From JAKZRT01 sp965247915 (GTDB taxonomy: Bacteria > Pseudomonadota > Alphaproteobacteria > Rhodobacterales > Rhodobacteraceae): 64,000 nucleotides of DNA. The DNA is taken from NCBI GenBank assembly GCA_965247915.1, contig OZ252048.1, forward strand, positions 2,480,001 through 2,544,000. Reading direction: 5' to 3'. Each line of letters begins with the position of its first letter. Positions within the stretch are counted from its first letter, which is position 1. Shown here piece by piece: positions 17,085 through 25,536 of this stretch. The position numbers and the translations under genes are program-made. A model generated the notes under the pieces. The model saw only the letters and a program-made list of their open reading frames with translations, ran no database searches and had not been told where the DNA came from.

Positions 17085-18255
17085 CTAGCCGCCCCACATC
17101 ACATGCACATGCAGCGGCCCGCGAAACGCCCAGCCGCCTATTTCGGCGGGTTTTGCCGGGTCAAGCGCCAGACCGGGCAGACGCTCGAACAACATCGGCA
17201 GCGCCACCTCGCCAATCAGCACCCGCGCCGCCCAGGCACCGGCGCAGAAATGCGGGCCCGCGCCAAACGGGATGGCGGCGCTGATGTCCTGGCTCTGGTC
17301 AAAGGCGTCGGGGTTTGCGAAATGCGCCGCATCGCGGTTGGCCGAGCCGAACATCAGAAAAACCCGCGTACCGCGCGCAAACGTCACCCCGTGCAGGTCA
17401 TAATCGCGCGCTACTTCGCGCGGCGACATGCCAATGGGCGACATCCAACGCGCGTATTCCTCGAAGGCACGGGAAAACGCGACCTCGCCCAAATTGACTT
17501 TGGCCAGCTCTTCCGGATGGCTCAACAACGCCCAGGCCGTGCCCGCAATCGCATCGCGCGGTTCGTTCTGCCCGCCCGAGATCGCCAGTTTGATGTTGGC
17601 GCGGATCTGCGCGTCGCTCAGCCCCGTCCGCATCTGCACCGACAAAAGCGACGGATCGGGATCGGCCGTCAGCCTTGGCATCATCGCGTCGATATGCGCA
17701 TCGATCGAGGCGGTGCAGTCGTGGCAGTTGGCCTCAACCTCCGGGTCGCCCGCGTAATTGGCGCAGCCGTCGATCATGCCCTGGCTGACCCGGTCCATCT
17801 CGGCCCTGTCCATGTCGGTCAGCCCGGTCATGCATTTCAGCGCCTCGGCCGACACCGGCATAGCAAAATCACGGACCAGATCGCAGGCCCCGCGCGCCTC
17901 AAGATCGTCGAGAACCCCGCGCGGTGTGCGCCCGAAACCGGGCCTGCCAGTGGTCGCGCACGGTTTTGGGCGACACGGTCGGGAAGATTGCGCGGCGCTC
18001 GGCCAGGTGATCGTCCCCATCCTTGCGCATCATGTTCTGGCCCATCAGCCGGGTCATCAGACCCTCGGGCTGAACCGACGAAAATATGTCGATCTTCTTT
18101 TCGTTCTCGAAGACGTCAACGCGCCGGGTGATAAGAACAGCGCCAAGCTGCGGAACATACGCCACCGGAAAGCGCGCGCGCAGTTTGGCGAGGTCAGGGT
18201 ACGGATCGGCCCAAAAATCCGCCGGGTCGATGTCATATGTCAATGGTGCGGCCAT
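17085..18255 (-). pseudogene. Cytochrome P450, frameshifted
   Basis: A P450 split into two frames. The N-terminal part (from ATG 18255, MAAPLTYDIDPADFWADPYP) has MMRKDGDDHLAERRAIFPT; the C-terminal part (to 17085) has the I-helix AISGGQNEPRDAIAG, FEEYARWMSPI and the haem-binding loop FGAGPHFCAG with its Cys. The frames join cleanly as HTAR-VLDDLEARGACDLVRD if one base is removed from the C4 run at 17915-17918. All key P450 motifs are otherwise present, so the change is recent or a sequencing error. It lies tail to tail with the equally damaged mttB gene, with 8 bases between them. Confidence 0.85.
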
Positions 18256-18392
18256 CGCGTGCAGCCCCTCGGTGAACCCGCAAAAGCCTGCACTGAAGAT
18301 CGCGCTTCAGCAAGGGCGCGGTCGGCTTGGCCCTTGCGCCCGCGCGGGCGGCAGGTAGTGATGGTCACGACAACAACGTTCCGGGGGCAGGC

Positions 18393-19127
18393 GTGGGCAC
18401 AGCGGCAAATACCCTTCGCGTCCGCATCTGGCGCGGCGGGCCGACCGGCGGCGGGTATCAGCCTTTCGCGGTGCCGCACCAGGACAATCAGACAGTTCTG
18501 GATGTGGTCAGCTGGGTTCAGCAGAACGCCGACCCGACGCTGAGTTACCGGTTTGCCTGCCGGGTCGGCATGTGCGGGTCTTGCGCCATGACGGTCAACG
18601 GCGCGCCGCGCTGGACCTGCCGGACCCGGGTTGACAAGGTTGCGCGCGGCGGGCGGTTGAAGATCGCGCCGCTGAAAAACTTGCCGGTCCTCAAAGACCT
18701 GGCCGCCGACATGGACCCGTTTTTTGACAAATGGAGCGCCGCAGGCGGCGCGCACGCGCCAAGTGCGGCGCGCACCGACGCCGTGGCCGCCGTCGACCCG
18801 CAAAGCCCCGGTCGCCGCCGCGCCGACGCCGGGATCGAGTGCATCAACTGCGCGATTTGCTATGCCGCGTGCGACACGGTTGCGGGCAACGCCGATTATC
18901 TGGGGCCGGCGGCGCTCAACCGGGTCTGGACCCTTTTCAACGACGAAAAAGACGCGCGCGGGGCGGCGATGCTGGACGGCGTCACAGGTTCTGGCGGCTG
19001 TCTGAATTGTCATTCTATCGGCAATTGTAGCGCGATTTGCCCTAACGATCTTGACCCGCTCAACGCCATCGCCGGGTTGAAACGGGCGGTGGTGCGGCGG
19101 GCGCTGGGGGGGCGCAGCGATGCTTGA
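18393..19127 (+). CDS. Iron-sulfur subunit of a succinate dehydrogenase/fumarate reductase-like complex
   Basis: A 244-residue protein with all cluster ligands. CRVGMCGSCAMTVNG plus a later Cys (residues 56-76) hold the [2Fe-2S]; CINCAICYAAC near residue 150 and CLNCHSIGNCSAICPND near 205 hold the [4Fe-4S] and [3Fe-4S] type clusters. The start chosen is GTG 18393, which gives normal SdhB/FrdB length; a TTG at 18327 would add 22 residues that look non-coding. It passes electrons between the flavoprotein and the two membrane anchors encoded just downstream. Order here is B-C-D-A, unlike the usual sdhCDAB. Confidence 0.88.
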   Translation: MGTAANTLRVRIWRGGPTGGGYQPFAVPHQDNQTVLDVVSWVQQNADPTLSYRFACRVGMCGSCAMTVNGAPRWTCRTRVDKVARGGRLKIAPLKNLPVLKDLAADMDPFFDKWSAAGGAHAPSAARTDAVAAVDPQSPGRRRADAGIECINCAICYAACDTVAGNADYLGPAALNRVWTLFNDEKDARGAAMLDGVTGSGGCLNCHSIGNCSAICPNDLDPLNAIAGLKRAVVRRALGGRSDA

Positions 19128-19452
19128 TCTGCGGCTTTATATGTTGCAGCGGCTGACCGCGCTGGTCATGGCGCCGCTGGTGATGGGCCATCTCGCCCTG
19201 ATTATCTGGGCCATTCGGGGCGGCCTTTCGGCGGCCGAGATACTGGGGCGCACCCAAGGCTCGGCGTTCTGGTTCGCATACTACGGGCTTTTTGTGCTGG
19301 CGGTCTCGGTTCATGCGGCCATCGGGGTCCGGGTGGTGGCGCACGAATGGCTGGGCATCGCGGGGCGTTTGCTGACTCTGCTGACCTGGGCGCTCGGGCT
19401 GGCGCTGTTTGGACTGGGGGCCAGCGCCGTGCTGGCGGTCACCGGGTCATGA
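19120..19452 (+). CDS. Membrane anchor subunit 1 of the Frd/Sdh-like complex
   Basis: A 110-residue protein with three hydrophobic helices. Candidate haem-ligand histidines sit in VMGHLALIIWAI and VSVHAAIGVRVVAHEW, the positions expected for SdhC/FrdC-type anchors, and YMLQRLTALVMAP at the start matches the quinone-side motif of the family. It overlaps the end of the iron-sulfur gene by 8 bases and the next anchor gene as ATGA. It anchors the catalytic subunits and exchanges electrons with quinone. Confidence 0.82.
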   Translation: MLDLRLYMLQRLTALVMAPLVMGHLALIIWAIRGGLSAAEILGRTQGSAFWFAYYGLFVLAVSVHAAIGVRVVAHEWLGIAGRLLTLLTWALGLALFGLGASAVLAVTGS

Positions 19453-19787
19453 TACCGGCGCGCGCCCATCCGCTGTGGCTGGCCTACATTCTGCACCGGC
19501 TCTCGGGGCTTGGACTGGCGCTGTTCCTGCCGTTTCACTTCTGGGTGCTGGCGCTGGCGCTGAGAGATCCGGCGCGGCTCGACGGGTTCTTGAACTGGGC
19601 CGACATCGGCGCGGTGAAAGCCGCCGAGATGGGGCTGGTGTTCCTGCTGGCGGTCCACATATTCGGCGGCCTGCGCCTAATGGCGCTCGAACATCTGGGC
19701 TGGACCGACGGCCAGAAGACCCTTGCCGCCAGCGCCGCGGGGGCGGCGTTTCTGGTGGCCTTCCTGTTCTTGATGCGCGCGGTCTGA
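19449..19787 (+). CDS. Membrane anchor subunit 2 of the Frd/Sdh-like complex
   Basis: A 112-residue protein with three hydrophobic helices. It contains ILHRLSGLGLALFLPFHFW, the His-Arg-x-Ser-Gly quinone/haem motif of SdhC-like anchors, and VHIFGGLRLMALEHLGW in the last part. The start overlaps the first anchor's stop (ATGA at 19449-19452). The two short anchors together replace the single long anchor of some fumarate reductases. Confidence 0.82.
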   Translation: MIPARAHPLWLAYILHRLSGLGLALFLPFHFWVLALALRDPARLDGFLNWADIGAVKAAEMGLVFLLAVHIFGGLRLMALEHLGWTDGQKTLAASAAGAAFLVAFLFLMRAV

Positions 19788-19790
19788 CCT

Positions 19791-21557
19791 ATGGCCCGCC
19801 CGGAAATCGACCACCACGACACCGACATCCTGATCCTTGGCGCGGGTGGTGCCGGCCTCTTTGCGGCGCTGCACGCGCACCAGACCGCGCCCGAGGGCAC
19901 CAGGATTACCATCGCGGTCAAGGGCTTGCTGGGCAAAAGCGGCTGCACGCGGATGGTGCAGGGCGGCTATAACGTCGCCCTTGGCCCCGGCGACAGCGTC
20001 GAGCGGCATTTCATGGACACCATCCGGGGCGGCAAATGGCTGCCCGATCAGGACATGGCCTGGCGGCTCTGCACCGAGGCGGTAACGCGCGTGCGCGAAC
20101 TGGAAAACGAGGTCGGCTGCTTTTTCGACCGCAACCCCGACGGCAGCCTGCACCACAAGGCCTTCGCCGGTCAGACCGCCGACCGCACCGTCCACAAGGG
20201 CGACCTGACCGGCATCGAGATCATGAACCGGCTGATGGAACAGGTGCTGGCCCGGCCCATCGAGCGGTTGCAGGAACATCGCGCCATCGGCCTGATCCCC
20301 ACGTCGGACGGCGCGGCGCTGGCCGGTGTGCTGATGATCGACATGCGCAGCGGAGACTTTCGGCTGGTCCAGGCCAAAGCGGTGCTGATGGCCACCGGTG
20401 GCGGGCCGACGATGTACCGCTATCACACGCCCTCGGGCGACAAGTCGATGGACGGGCTGGCGATGGCCCTGCGGGTCGGTCTGCCGCTCAGAGACATGGA
20501 AATGGTGCAGTTCCACCCGACGGGGCTTTTGGCCGGCGATCACACGCGGATGACCGGCACGGTGCTCGAGGAAGGGTTGCGCGGCGCGGGCGGGTATCTT
20601 TTGAACGGCGCGGGCGAGCGGTTCATGTTCGCCCTTGACCCCAAGGGCGAACGCGCCACGCGCGACGTGGTCAGCCGGGGGATTTTCGCCGAGATACGGC
20701 AGGGGCGAACCTCGCCCATGGGCGGCGTTTATATCGAAATGGCCCATCTTGGGCCCGATCTGGTGCGCGCGAAATTCAAAGGCATGGTCAGGCGCTGCGC
20801 CGATTGCGGCTTCGATCTTGCCGCTGGCCGTGTCGAGGTGGTGCCGACCGCGCATTACCTGATGGGCGGCGTAGTGGTCGATGTCGATACCCGCACCGCG
20901 ATGCAAGGCCTTTATGTCGCTGGCGAAGACGCGGGCGGCGCGCATGGGTCGAACCGGCTGGGCGGCAACGGTGTGGCCAATTCGACCGTGTTCGGCGGCA
21001 TCGCGGGCGACGTGATGGCGCGCGACGTGGCGGCGATGGCGCTGCGCGACCCCGACAAATCGGTGCTGGAGGCCGAGATTACCCGCGCCGGCCGCCCGTT
21101 TGCCGCCGCCCCCGGCCCGGTCCACCCGCTGCGCCAGGCCTTGCAGGACGCGATGTGGGAAGACGCGGGCGTCACGCGCACCGGTGCCGGTCTTGCCCGC
21201 GTCATCGACCGGATCGCCACCATTCGGGCCGAGATGCTCGGCACCGGCGTCGACGGCACCAACCGCGCGTTCAACCTCACCTGGCACGATTGGCTGAGCC
21301 TGGCCTCGCTGTGCGACATCTCCGCGGTGATCGCCCGCGCCGCCCTGGCCCGCGAAAACTCGCGCGGCGCGCATTACCGCGAGGATTTCCCGGACGAAGG
21401 AGATCTGGACAGCAGTTATTTCACGGTCGCGAAAAGGGCGGGCGACGGCATCAAAGTCACCCGCGAGCGCGTGCGGTTTACAATCGTAAAACCGGGGCAG
21501 ACTATCCTGCCCGAGGGCGAGCCCGAATCCTTGGTGGCAGAGGCAGCTACCACTTGA
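19791..21557 (+). CDS. Flavoprotein subunit of a fumarate reductase/succinate dehydrogenase-like complex
   Basis: A 588-residue FAD protein with ILGAGGAGLFAALHA at the N-terminus. The active-site region has MVQFHPTGL, GRTSPMGGVYI, VPTAHYLMGG and GSNRLGGNGVANSTVFGG, and there is a C-terminal helical domain with HDWLSLASLCDISAVIARA. These place it in the SdhA/FrdA/NadB superfamily, in a deep branch without the standard HSGHTVAA-type FAD block seen in mitochondrial-like SdhA. It should interconvert fumarate and succinate or a related dicarboxylate pair. As the fumarase-type genes follow, a role in C4-dicarboxylate metabolism is likely; the direction of catalysis is open. Confidence 0.85.
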   Translation: MARPEIDHHDTDILILGAGGAGLFAALHAHQTAPEGTRITIAVKGLLGKSGCTRMVQGGYNVALGPGDSVERHFMDTIRGGKWLPDQDMAWRLCTEAVTRVRELENEVGCFFDRNPDGSLHHKAFAGQTADRTVHKGDLTGIEIMNRLMEQVLARPIERLQEHRAIGLIPTSDGAALAGVLMIDMRSGDFRLVQAKAVLMATGGGPTMYRYHTPSGDKSMDGLAMALRVGLPLRDMEMVQFHPTGLLAGDHTRMTGTVLEEGLRGAGGYLLNGAGERFMFALDPKGERATRDVVSRGIFAEIRQGRTSPMGGVYIEMAHLGPDLVRAKFKGMVRRCADCGFDLAAGRVEVVPTAHYLMGGVVVDVDTRTAMQGLYVAGEDAGGAHGSNRLGGNGVANSTVFGGIAGDVMARDVAAMALRDPDKSVLEAEITRAGRPFAAAPGPVHPLRQALQDAMWEDAGVTRTGAGLARVIDRIATIRAEMLGTGVDGTNRAFNLTWHDWLSLASLCDISAVIARAALARENSRGAHYREDFPDEGDLDSSYFTVAKRAGDGIKVTRERVRFTIVKPGQTILPEGEPESLVAEAATT

Positions 21558-21576
21558 AAGAGGATTCCCAGGAGTG

Positions 21577-22536
21577 ATGGTTGATCCAAAGAGCAAGGAA
21601 TTCTTTTTCAATACAATGAAGCGGCGCTACAATCGTTGTCTTGAGCCAGCTCTTCAGTGCGAAAAGAAGTCAATTCGAGCGCACTCTATCCAACGGGCGA
21701 CAGCGCTGTCGCTCATCGCGAAGGAAGGTCACGTCCACGAGTTAAAGTTGTCGATTAAGAAGGATGCTTCCGTGGTTGAGTTGTCCACTGTTGGGATTGG
21801 ATATGCCTCAACTTTCCCCGGCTTTTGCTCGGAACACGATTCGGAAATCTTCCGCCCACTTGACACCAAACCATTCGCTATTGGCGACAAGGAGCAACTG
21901 TTCCTTCTCGCGTATCGATCCGTAACGCGGGAGCTTCACGCGACTCTTGAAGGTGCAAGCCGTGTTCAGTCCAGCTACCTAAACTTGATTGAGCACGGTA
22001 AAGTCACCGGAGACGTTTCTAGTCCAGTGGGGATGGAAGCGCTTAGCCATTGGCTGAAGGCGTGGAGAGTATGGAGATATCGGTACGATCACTTTGAACA
22101 AAACTTCGCGAAAGGGGATTTTGGAAATATCCGACACATTCACTTTTTCATTCGAGACATGCTTCCCGTATTGGCGGCTTCGTCATTCTTTTCGGCTGAA
22201 CTCAAAGCGTGGGGGGAACCATTCGCCGCGATTATCGTGAACGTGGTCCCTTTGAGTGCACAAGAGACTGTGGTCGTGTTCAGTTTTGCGCGATCGCAAG
22301 GGGCCAAGGTTGTTCAATACCTGCGTCCAATAACAACGAGTGGCGGAAAGAAGAAATTGTATGAGCTTTCATACCTACTCATAGATCGAGCCGAAAATTT
22401 CTATCTGGCGCCCAGCATGGTGGAGACATGGTCGTCCGAAAAGATTTCAGAAATTGAACATGCTTTCTTGCAAGAGTTCTTTGGGAAAGGTGATCCCAAG
22501 CGTTCTTCTCGCTTGGATCTATTTGCGGCAACGTAA
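21577..22536 (+). CDS. Low-GC stranger protein with HNH-like Cys/His pattern
   Basis: A protein of 319 residues (320 if GTG 21574 is used) that I cannot name. GC content is clearly lower than in its neighbours and codon use differs, so it is probably foreign. The N-terminal 100 residues hold Cys22 and Cys29, then AHSIQ (His37), and about 50 residues later FCSEHDSEIFRPLD (Cys85, His88, Asp89). This arrangement of paired Cys, an AHxI motif and a second Cys/His pair is compatible with a zinc-stabilised HNH/treble-clef nuclease fold, an inference only. The C-terminal 200 residues have no motif I recognise. AGGAG stands 2 bases before the ATG. It sits inside an otherwise tight metabolic operon. 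Confidence 0.75.
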   Translation: MVDPKSKEFFFNTMKRRYNRCLEPALQCEKKSIRAHSIQRATALSLIAKEGHVHELKLSIKKDASVVELSTVGIGYASTFPGFCSEHDSEIFRPLDTKPFAIGDKEQLFLLAYRSVTRELHATLEGASRVQSSYLNLIEHGKVTGDVSSPVGMEALSHWLKAWRVWRYRYDHFEQNFAKGDFGNIRHIHFFIRDMLPVLAASSFFSAELKAWGEPFAAIIVNVVPLSAQETVVVFSFARSQGAKVVQYLRPITTSGGKKKLYELSYLLIDRAENFYLAPSMVETWSSEKISEIEHAFLQEFFGKGDPKRSSRLDLFAAT

Positions 22537-22556
22537 GAACAAAAAGAAAGACAGCT

Positions 22557-23531
22557 ATGATCCCGCTTGCCCTCATCCAATCCACCGCCGAAGCCTTGAT
22601 GGACAAAGCCGCGATCGACATTCCGCAGGATTATCTCGACGGGCTGAAGGCGGCGGCGGCCACCGAAGACGGCGACCTTTCATCCTTCGTCCTGCAGGCC
22701 ATGCTGGAAAACTATGAAGTCGCCAAAGCCGACCGCCGTGCCATGTGCGGCGACACCGGCGTGCCGCGCTGGTACGTCAAACTGGGCAACGCGGCGAACG
22801 TCGAAGGCGGCATGGTGGCGCTCGAGGCCGCGCTGCGCCGGGCCACCGCCAATGCCACCACCGGCGTGCCCCTGCGCCCCAACCGGGTGCATCCGCTGTG
22901 GCGCACCGATCACAACAATAACGTCGGCATCGGCGCGCCCGAGATCGAATACGCCTTCGAGCCGCCAGCCCCCGGCGAGGAAAAGGCCGACTGGATCGAC
23001 CTGATAACGGTCCACAAGGGCGGCCTTTTCGGCACCGATTACCGGATGCTGTTCCCTTCCGACGGAATTCAGGGCATCAAGCGCTTCTACCTCGACAGCC
23101 TGGTGGCCTTCGGCAAACGCGGACTGGCCTGCCAGCCGGCGATCATCGGCATCGGGCTCGGCGGGTCGAAAGACACCTGCATGGTACTGGGCAAACGCGC
23201 CGCCACCCTGCGCATTGTGGGTGACCGTAACCCGGACCCCAAAATCGCCGCCCTTGAGGATGAGTTCAAAGACCTCGGCAATTCGATCGGCATGGGCGCC
23301 ATGGGCTTTGTCGGCAAGAACATGGTGATCGACTGCAATATCGAAGTCGGCTATTGCCACACCGGCGGCATGCAGATGTCGGTGCATGCCTTTTGCCTCA
23401 GCTCGCGCCGCGCCGTGGCGCGGCTCTGGCCCGATAGCCGCGTCGAATTCCGCACCGACCCGGACTGGTTCACCGCCTATCAGCGGCGCGAGGGGATCGA
23501 CTGGGACGTCGCGATGGAGGCCGCCGAATGA
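22557..23531 (+). CDS. Class I fumarase/tartrate dehydratase-type hydratase, alpha subunit
   Basis: A 324-residue protein of the Fe-S hydro-lyase family (FumA N-terminal part, TtdA). Three Cys in conserved surroundings could bind the [4Fe-4S] cluster: MCGDTGVPRWYV, GGSKDTCMVLG and GYCHTGGMQMSVHAFC. It needs the beta subunit encoded 112 bases downstream. The pair adds or removes water on a C4-dicarboxylate, giving fumarate/malate or oxaloacetate/tartrate. Next to a fumarate reductase-like complex, fumarate is a sensible shared metabolite. Specificity between fumarate and tartrate cannot be read from the sequence. Confidence 0.85.
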   Translation: MIPLALIQSTAEALMDKAAIDIPQDYLDGLKAAAATEDGDLSSFVLQAMLENYEVAKADRRAMCGDTGVPRWYVKLGNAANVEGGMVALEAALRRATANATTGVPLRPNRVHPLWRTDHNNNVGIGAPEIEYAFEPPAPGEEKADWIDLITVHKGGLFGTDYRMLFPSDGIQGIKRFYLDSLVAFGKRGLACQPAIIGIGLGGSKDTCMVLGKRAATLRIVGDRNPDPKIAALEDEFKDLGNSIGMGAMGFVGKNMVIDCNIEVGYCHTGGMQMSVHAFCLSSRRAVARLWPDSRVEFRTDPDWFTAYQRREGIDWDVAMEAAE

Positions 23532-23541
23532 ATGCCGAAAA

Positions 23542-23635
23542 CCTCCCCCTCGGTCCCCCTCCCACGGGAGGGGGAGGCGATATCCGCGCGCTTTGCGCTT
23601 CCCCCCTCCGTTTCGGAGGGGGGAGAGGGGGGAGG
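23542..23635. repeat. Three-stem C/G-rich repeat, family B
   Basis: An element that can fold as an outer stem (CCTCCCCCT with AGAGGGGGGAGG) enclosing two hairpins (CCCCCTCCC-ACG-GGGAGGGGG and CCCCCCTCCG-TTT-CGGAGGGGGG). A second copy with the same architecture and much shared sequence is at 61230-61337. It lies inside an operon, between the alpha and beta hydratase genes, so it is transcribed, and it may shape mRNA stability or translation of the downstream gene. Confidence 0.75.
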
Positions 23636-23643
23636 CCACCGAC

Positions 23644-24312
23644 ATGAAGCTGCGCGAGGTCACCCTTTCGACCACCCCCGCGCCCGAGGCCATCGCCGAT
23701 CTGCGCCTGGGCGACATCGTCTTTCTCGACGGGCTGATTTACACCGCGCGCGAGGGCGTCTACCGCCGCGCGCTGGAAGACAAGGTCAACATCCCTCTGG
23801 ACCTGCCCGCCCAGTCGGCGACGAATTTCCACTGCTCGCCCGCCGCCGCCATCCGGTCCGATGGCTCGTTCGACATGGGCGCAGTCACCGCAACCGCCAG
23901 CTTTCGCTTCGCGCGTTGGCTGCCCGAATGGATGGCCAGGACCGGGGCGCGGCTGATCATCGGCAAGGGCGGCATGACCTCGAAGGACTACCGCGACTAT
24001 TTCGTGCCCAATGGCGCTGTCTATCTCTCGACCGTCGGTTATGGCACCGGCGCTTTGCTGGGGCGCGGCGTGGAAAATGTCGAAGCGGTCCATTGGCACG
24101 AAGAACTTGGCATCGCTCAGGCGATGTGGGTAATCCGCGCGCGGGCCATGGGGCCGTTCATCGTCGCCTCGGATATGGACGGCAATTGCCTGTTCGAACG
24201 CGAGAACGCCAAGATCGCCGAAAACCTGGCCCGGGTTTACGCAGGCACCAAACCGCCGGTGATGAAACGCTTTGGCGAGACCGATGACCGCAGCGACGAG
24301 GTGATCGGATGA
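23644..24312 (+). CDS. Class I fumarase/tartrate dehydratase-type hydratase, beta subunit
   Basis: A 222-residue protein of the FumA C-terminal/TtdB family. Recognisable blocks are LRLGDIVFLDGLIYTARE near residue 25, FHCSPAAA, the substrate-handling loop LIIGKGGM and HWHEELGIAQAMWV. I start at ATG 23644, where the family homology begins; an upstream open frame translates the hairpin repeat and is rejected. Its stop overlaps the ATG of the sulfite-oxidase-like gene (24309). It completes the two-subunit hydratase. Confidence 0.85.
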   Translation: MKLREVTLSTTPAPEAIADLRLGDIVFLDGLIYTAREGVYRRALEDKVNIPLDLPAQSATNFHCSPAAAIRSDGSFDMGAVTATASFRFARWLPEWMARTGARLIIGKGGMTSKDYRDYFVPNGAVYLSTVGYGTGALLGRGVENVEAVHWHEELGIAQAMWVIRARAMGPFIVASDMDGNCLFERENAKIAENLARVYAGTKPPVMKRFGETDDRSDEVIG

Positions 24313-25427
24313 GCGATATTGGCGATATTTTTCTGAACTTTCCAGGGCGCCCCGAAACCCGGGACGGGGTCTTTTCGCTCGATGAGGTCCGGCTTGCCAA
24401 CCGCAACGCCGGCGCGTTGCTCGAGACGCTGACCAGCGACATTACGCCGACCGGTCTCCATTACCTGCTGACCCATTTCGACGTGCCGCTGATCGACGCG
24501 GCCGACCATCGCCTGACCCTGTCCGGGGCCTTCGCCGATCCGGCCTCGCTCTCGATGGCCGATATCCGGGCGCTGCCGCAAGTGACCATGCCGGTGACAC
24601 TGGAATGCGCCGGCAACGGGCGCACGGGGGTGTCGCCACGCAGCCATTCGATGCCGTGGAGCTTTGAGGCGGTCGGCACCAGCGAATGGACTGGCACGCC
24701 GCTGGCCCCGCTGATCGATCAGGCGCACCCCAAGGCCGAAACGGTCGAAATCGCCTTTACCGGCGCCGATTTCGGGTTCGACAAAGGCATCCCGCATTTC
24801 TATGGCCGCAGCCTTACGCTGGATCAACTGGGCGCGCTCGACGTGCTTTTGGTGCATGCGATGAACGGCGCGCCGCTGTTGCCGCAACACGGCGCACCGC
24901 TCAGGATCATCGTGCCCGGCTGGTACGGGATGGCCTCGGTCAAATGGCTGACCCGGATCGAGGCGCTGACCCGGCCTTATCAGGGCTTCCAGCAGGTCGA
25001 GACCTACCGCTATCGCACCGACAATGAAGACGCCGGTGATCCGGTGACCAGAACCAGGGTCAAATCGCTGATGGTGCCGCCGGGGGTGCCGGACTGGACC
25101 ACCCGCAAGCGGTTCTGCCGCCTAGGGCCGGTGACCATCACCGGCCGGGCTTGGTCGGGCGGCAGTGTCCCGGTTGCCCGTGTCGAGTTCTCGGTGGACG
25201 GCACCTGGCAGGACGCGCGGCTTGAAGCCGCCGTGGGCCCTTACGCCTGGGCGAAATGGACTGCCCGGTGGGAGGCCACCAAGGGCGCCCATGTGCTGCG
25301 CTGCCGGGCCCACGACGCCGAGGCCCGGGTTCAGCCGCTCGATGCGCCCTTTGATCTGTCCGGGTTTGCCAACAACGCCGCACAGGAGGTCGAGGTTTTT
25401 GTCGGTGACCTGCCGGATCGCGTCTGA
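24309..25427 (+). CDS. Sulfite oxidase-family molybdopterin enzyme (cytoplasmic type)
   Basis: A 372-residue protein with the oxidoreductase molybdopterin domain in the first 240 residues. The Mo-ligand Cys is in TLECAGNGR, and SEWTGTPLAPLI and PGWYGMASVKWL follow as in SorA-type enzymes. A C-terminal Ig-like dimerisation domain covers about residues 260-370. No Tat or Sec signal peptide is visible, which is unusual because most sulfite oxidases of bacteria are periplasmic. It overlaps the hydratase beta gene by 4 bases, so it belongs to that operon. The substrate may not be sulfite. Confidence 0.82.
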   Translation: MSDIGDIFLNFPGRPETRDGVFSLDEVRLANRNAGALLETLTSDITPTGLHYLLTHFDVPLIDAADHRLTLSGAFADPASLSMADIRALPQVTMPVTLECAGNGRTGVSPRSHSMPWSFEAVGTSEWTGTPLAPLIDQAHPKAETVEIAFTGADFGFDKGIPHFYGRSLTLDQLGALDVLLVHAMNGAPLLPQHGAPLRIIVPGWYGMASVKWLTRIEALTRPYQGFQQVETYRYRTDNEDAGDPVTRTRVKSLMVPPGVPDWTTRKRFCRLGPVTITGRAWSGGSVPVARVEFSVDGTWQDARLEAAVGPYAWAKWTARWEATKGAHVLRCRAHDAEARVQPLDAPFDLSGFANNAAQEVEVFVGDLPDRV

Positions 25428-25536
25428 AGAATTGCGCCGCCTGCGGCGTCGCCCAAGGCGAGGGGCCAGCCACTCGTGACCTGCCCCCAATTTGAGGGCC
25501 ACTTTTAGGTAGACTCTGTTCCTCTTTTGTTTGCCA

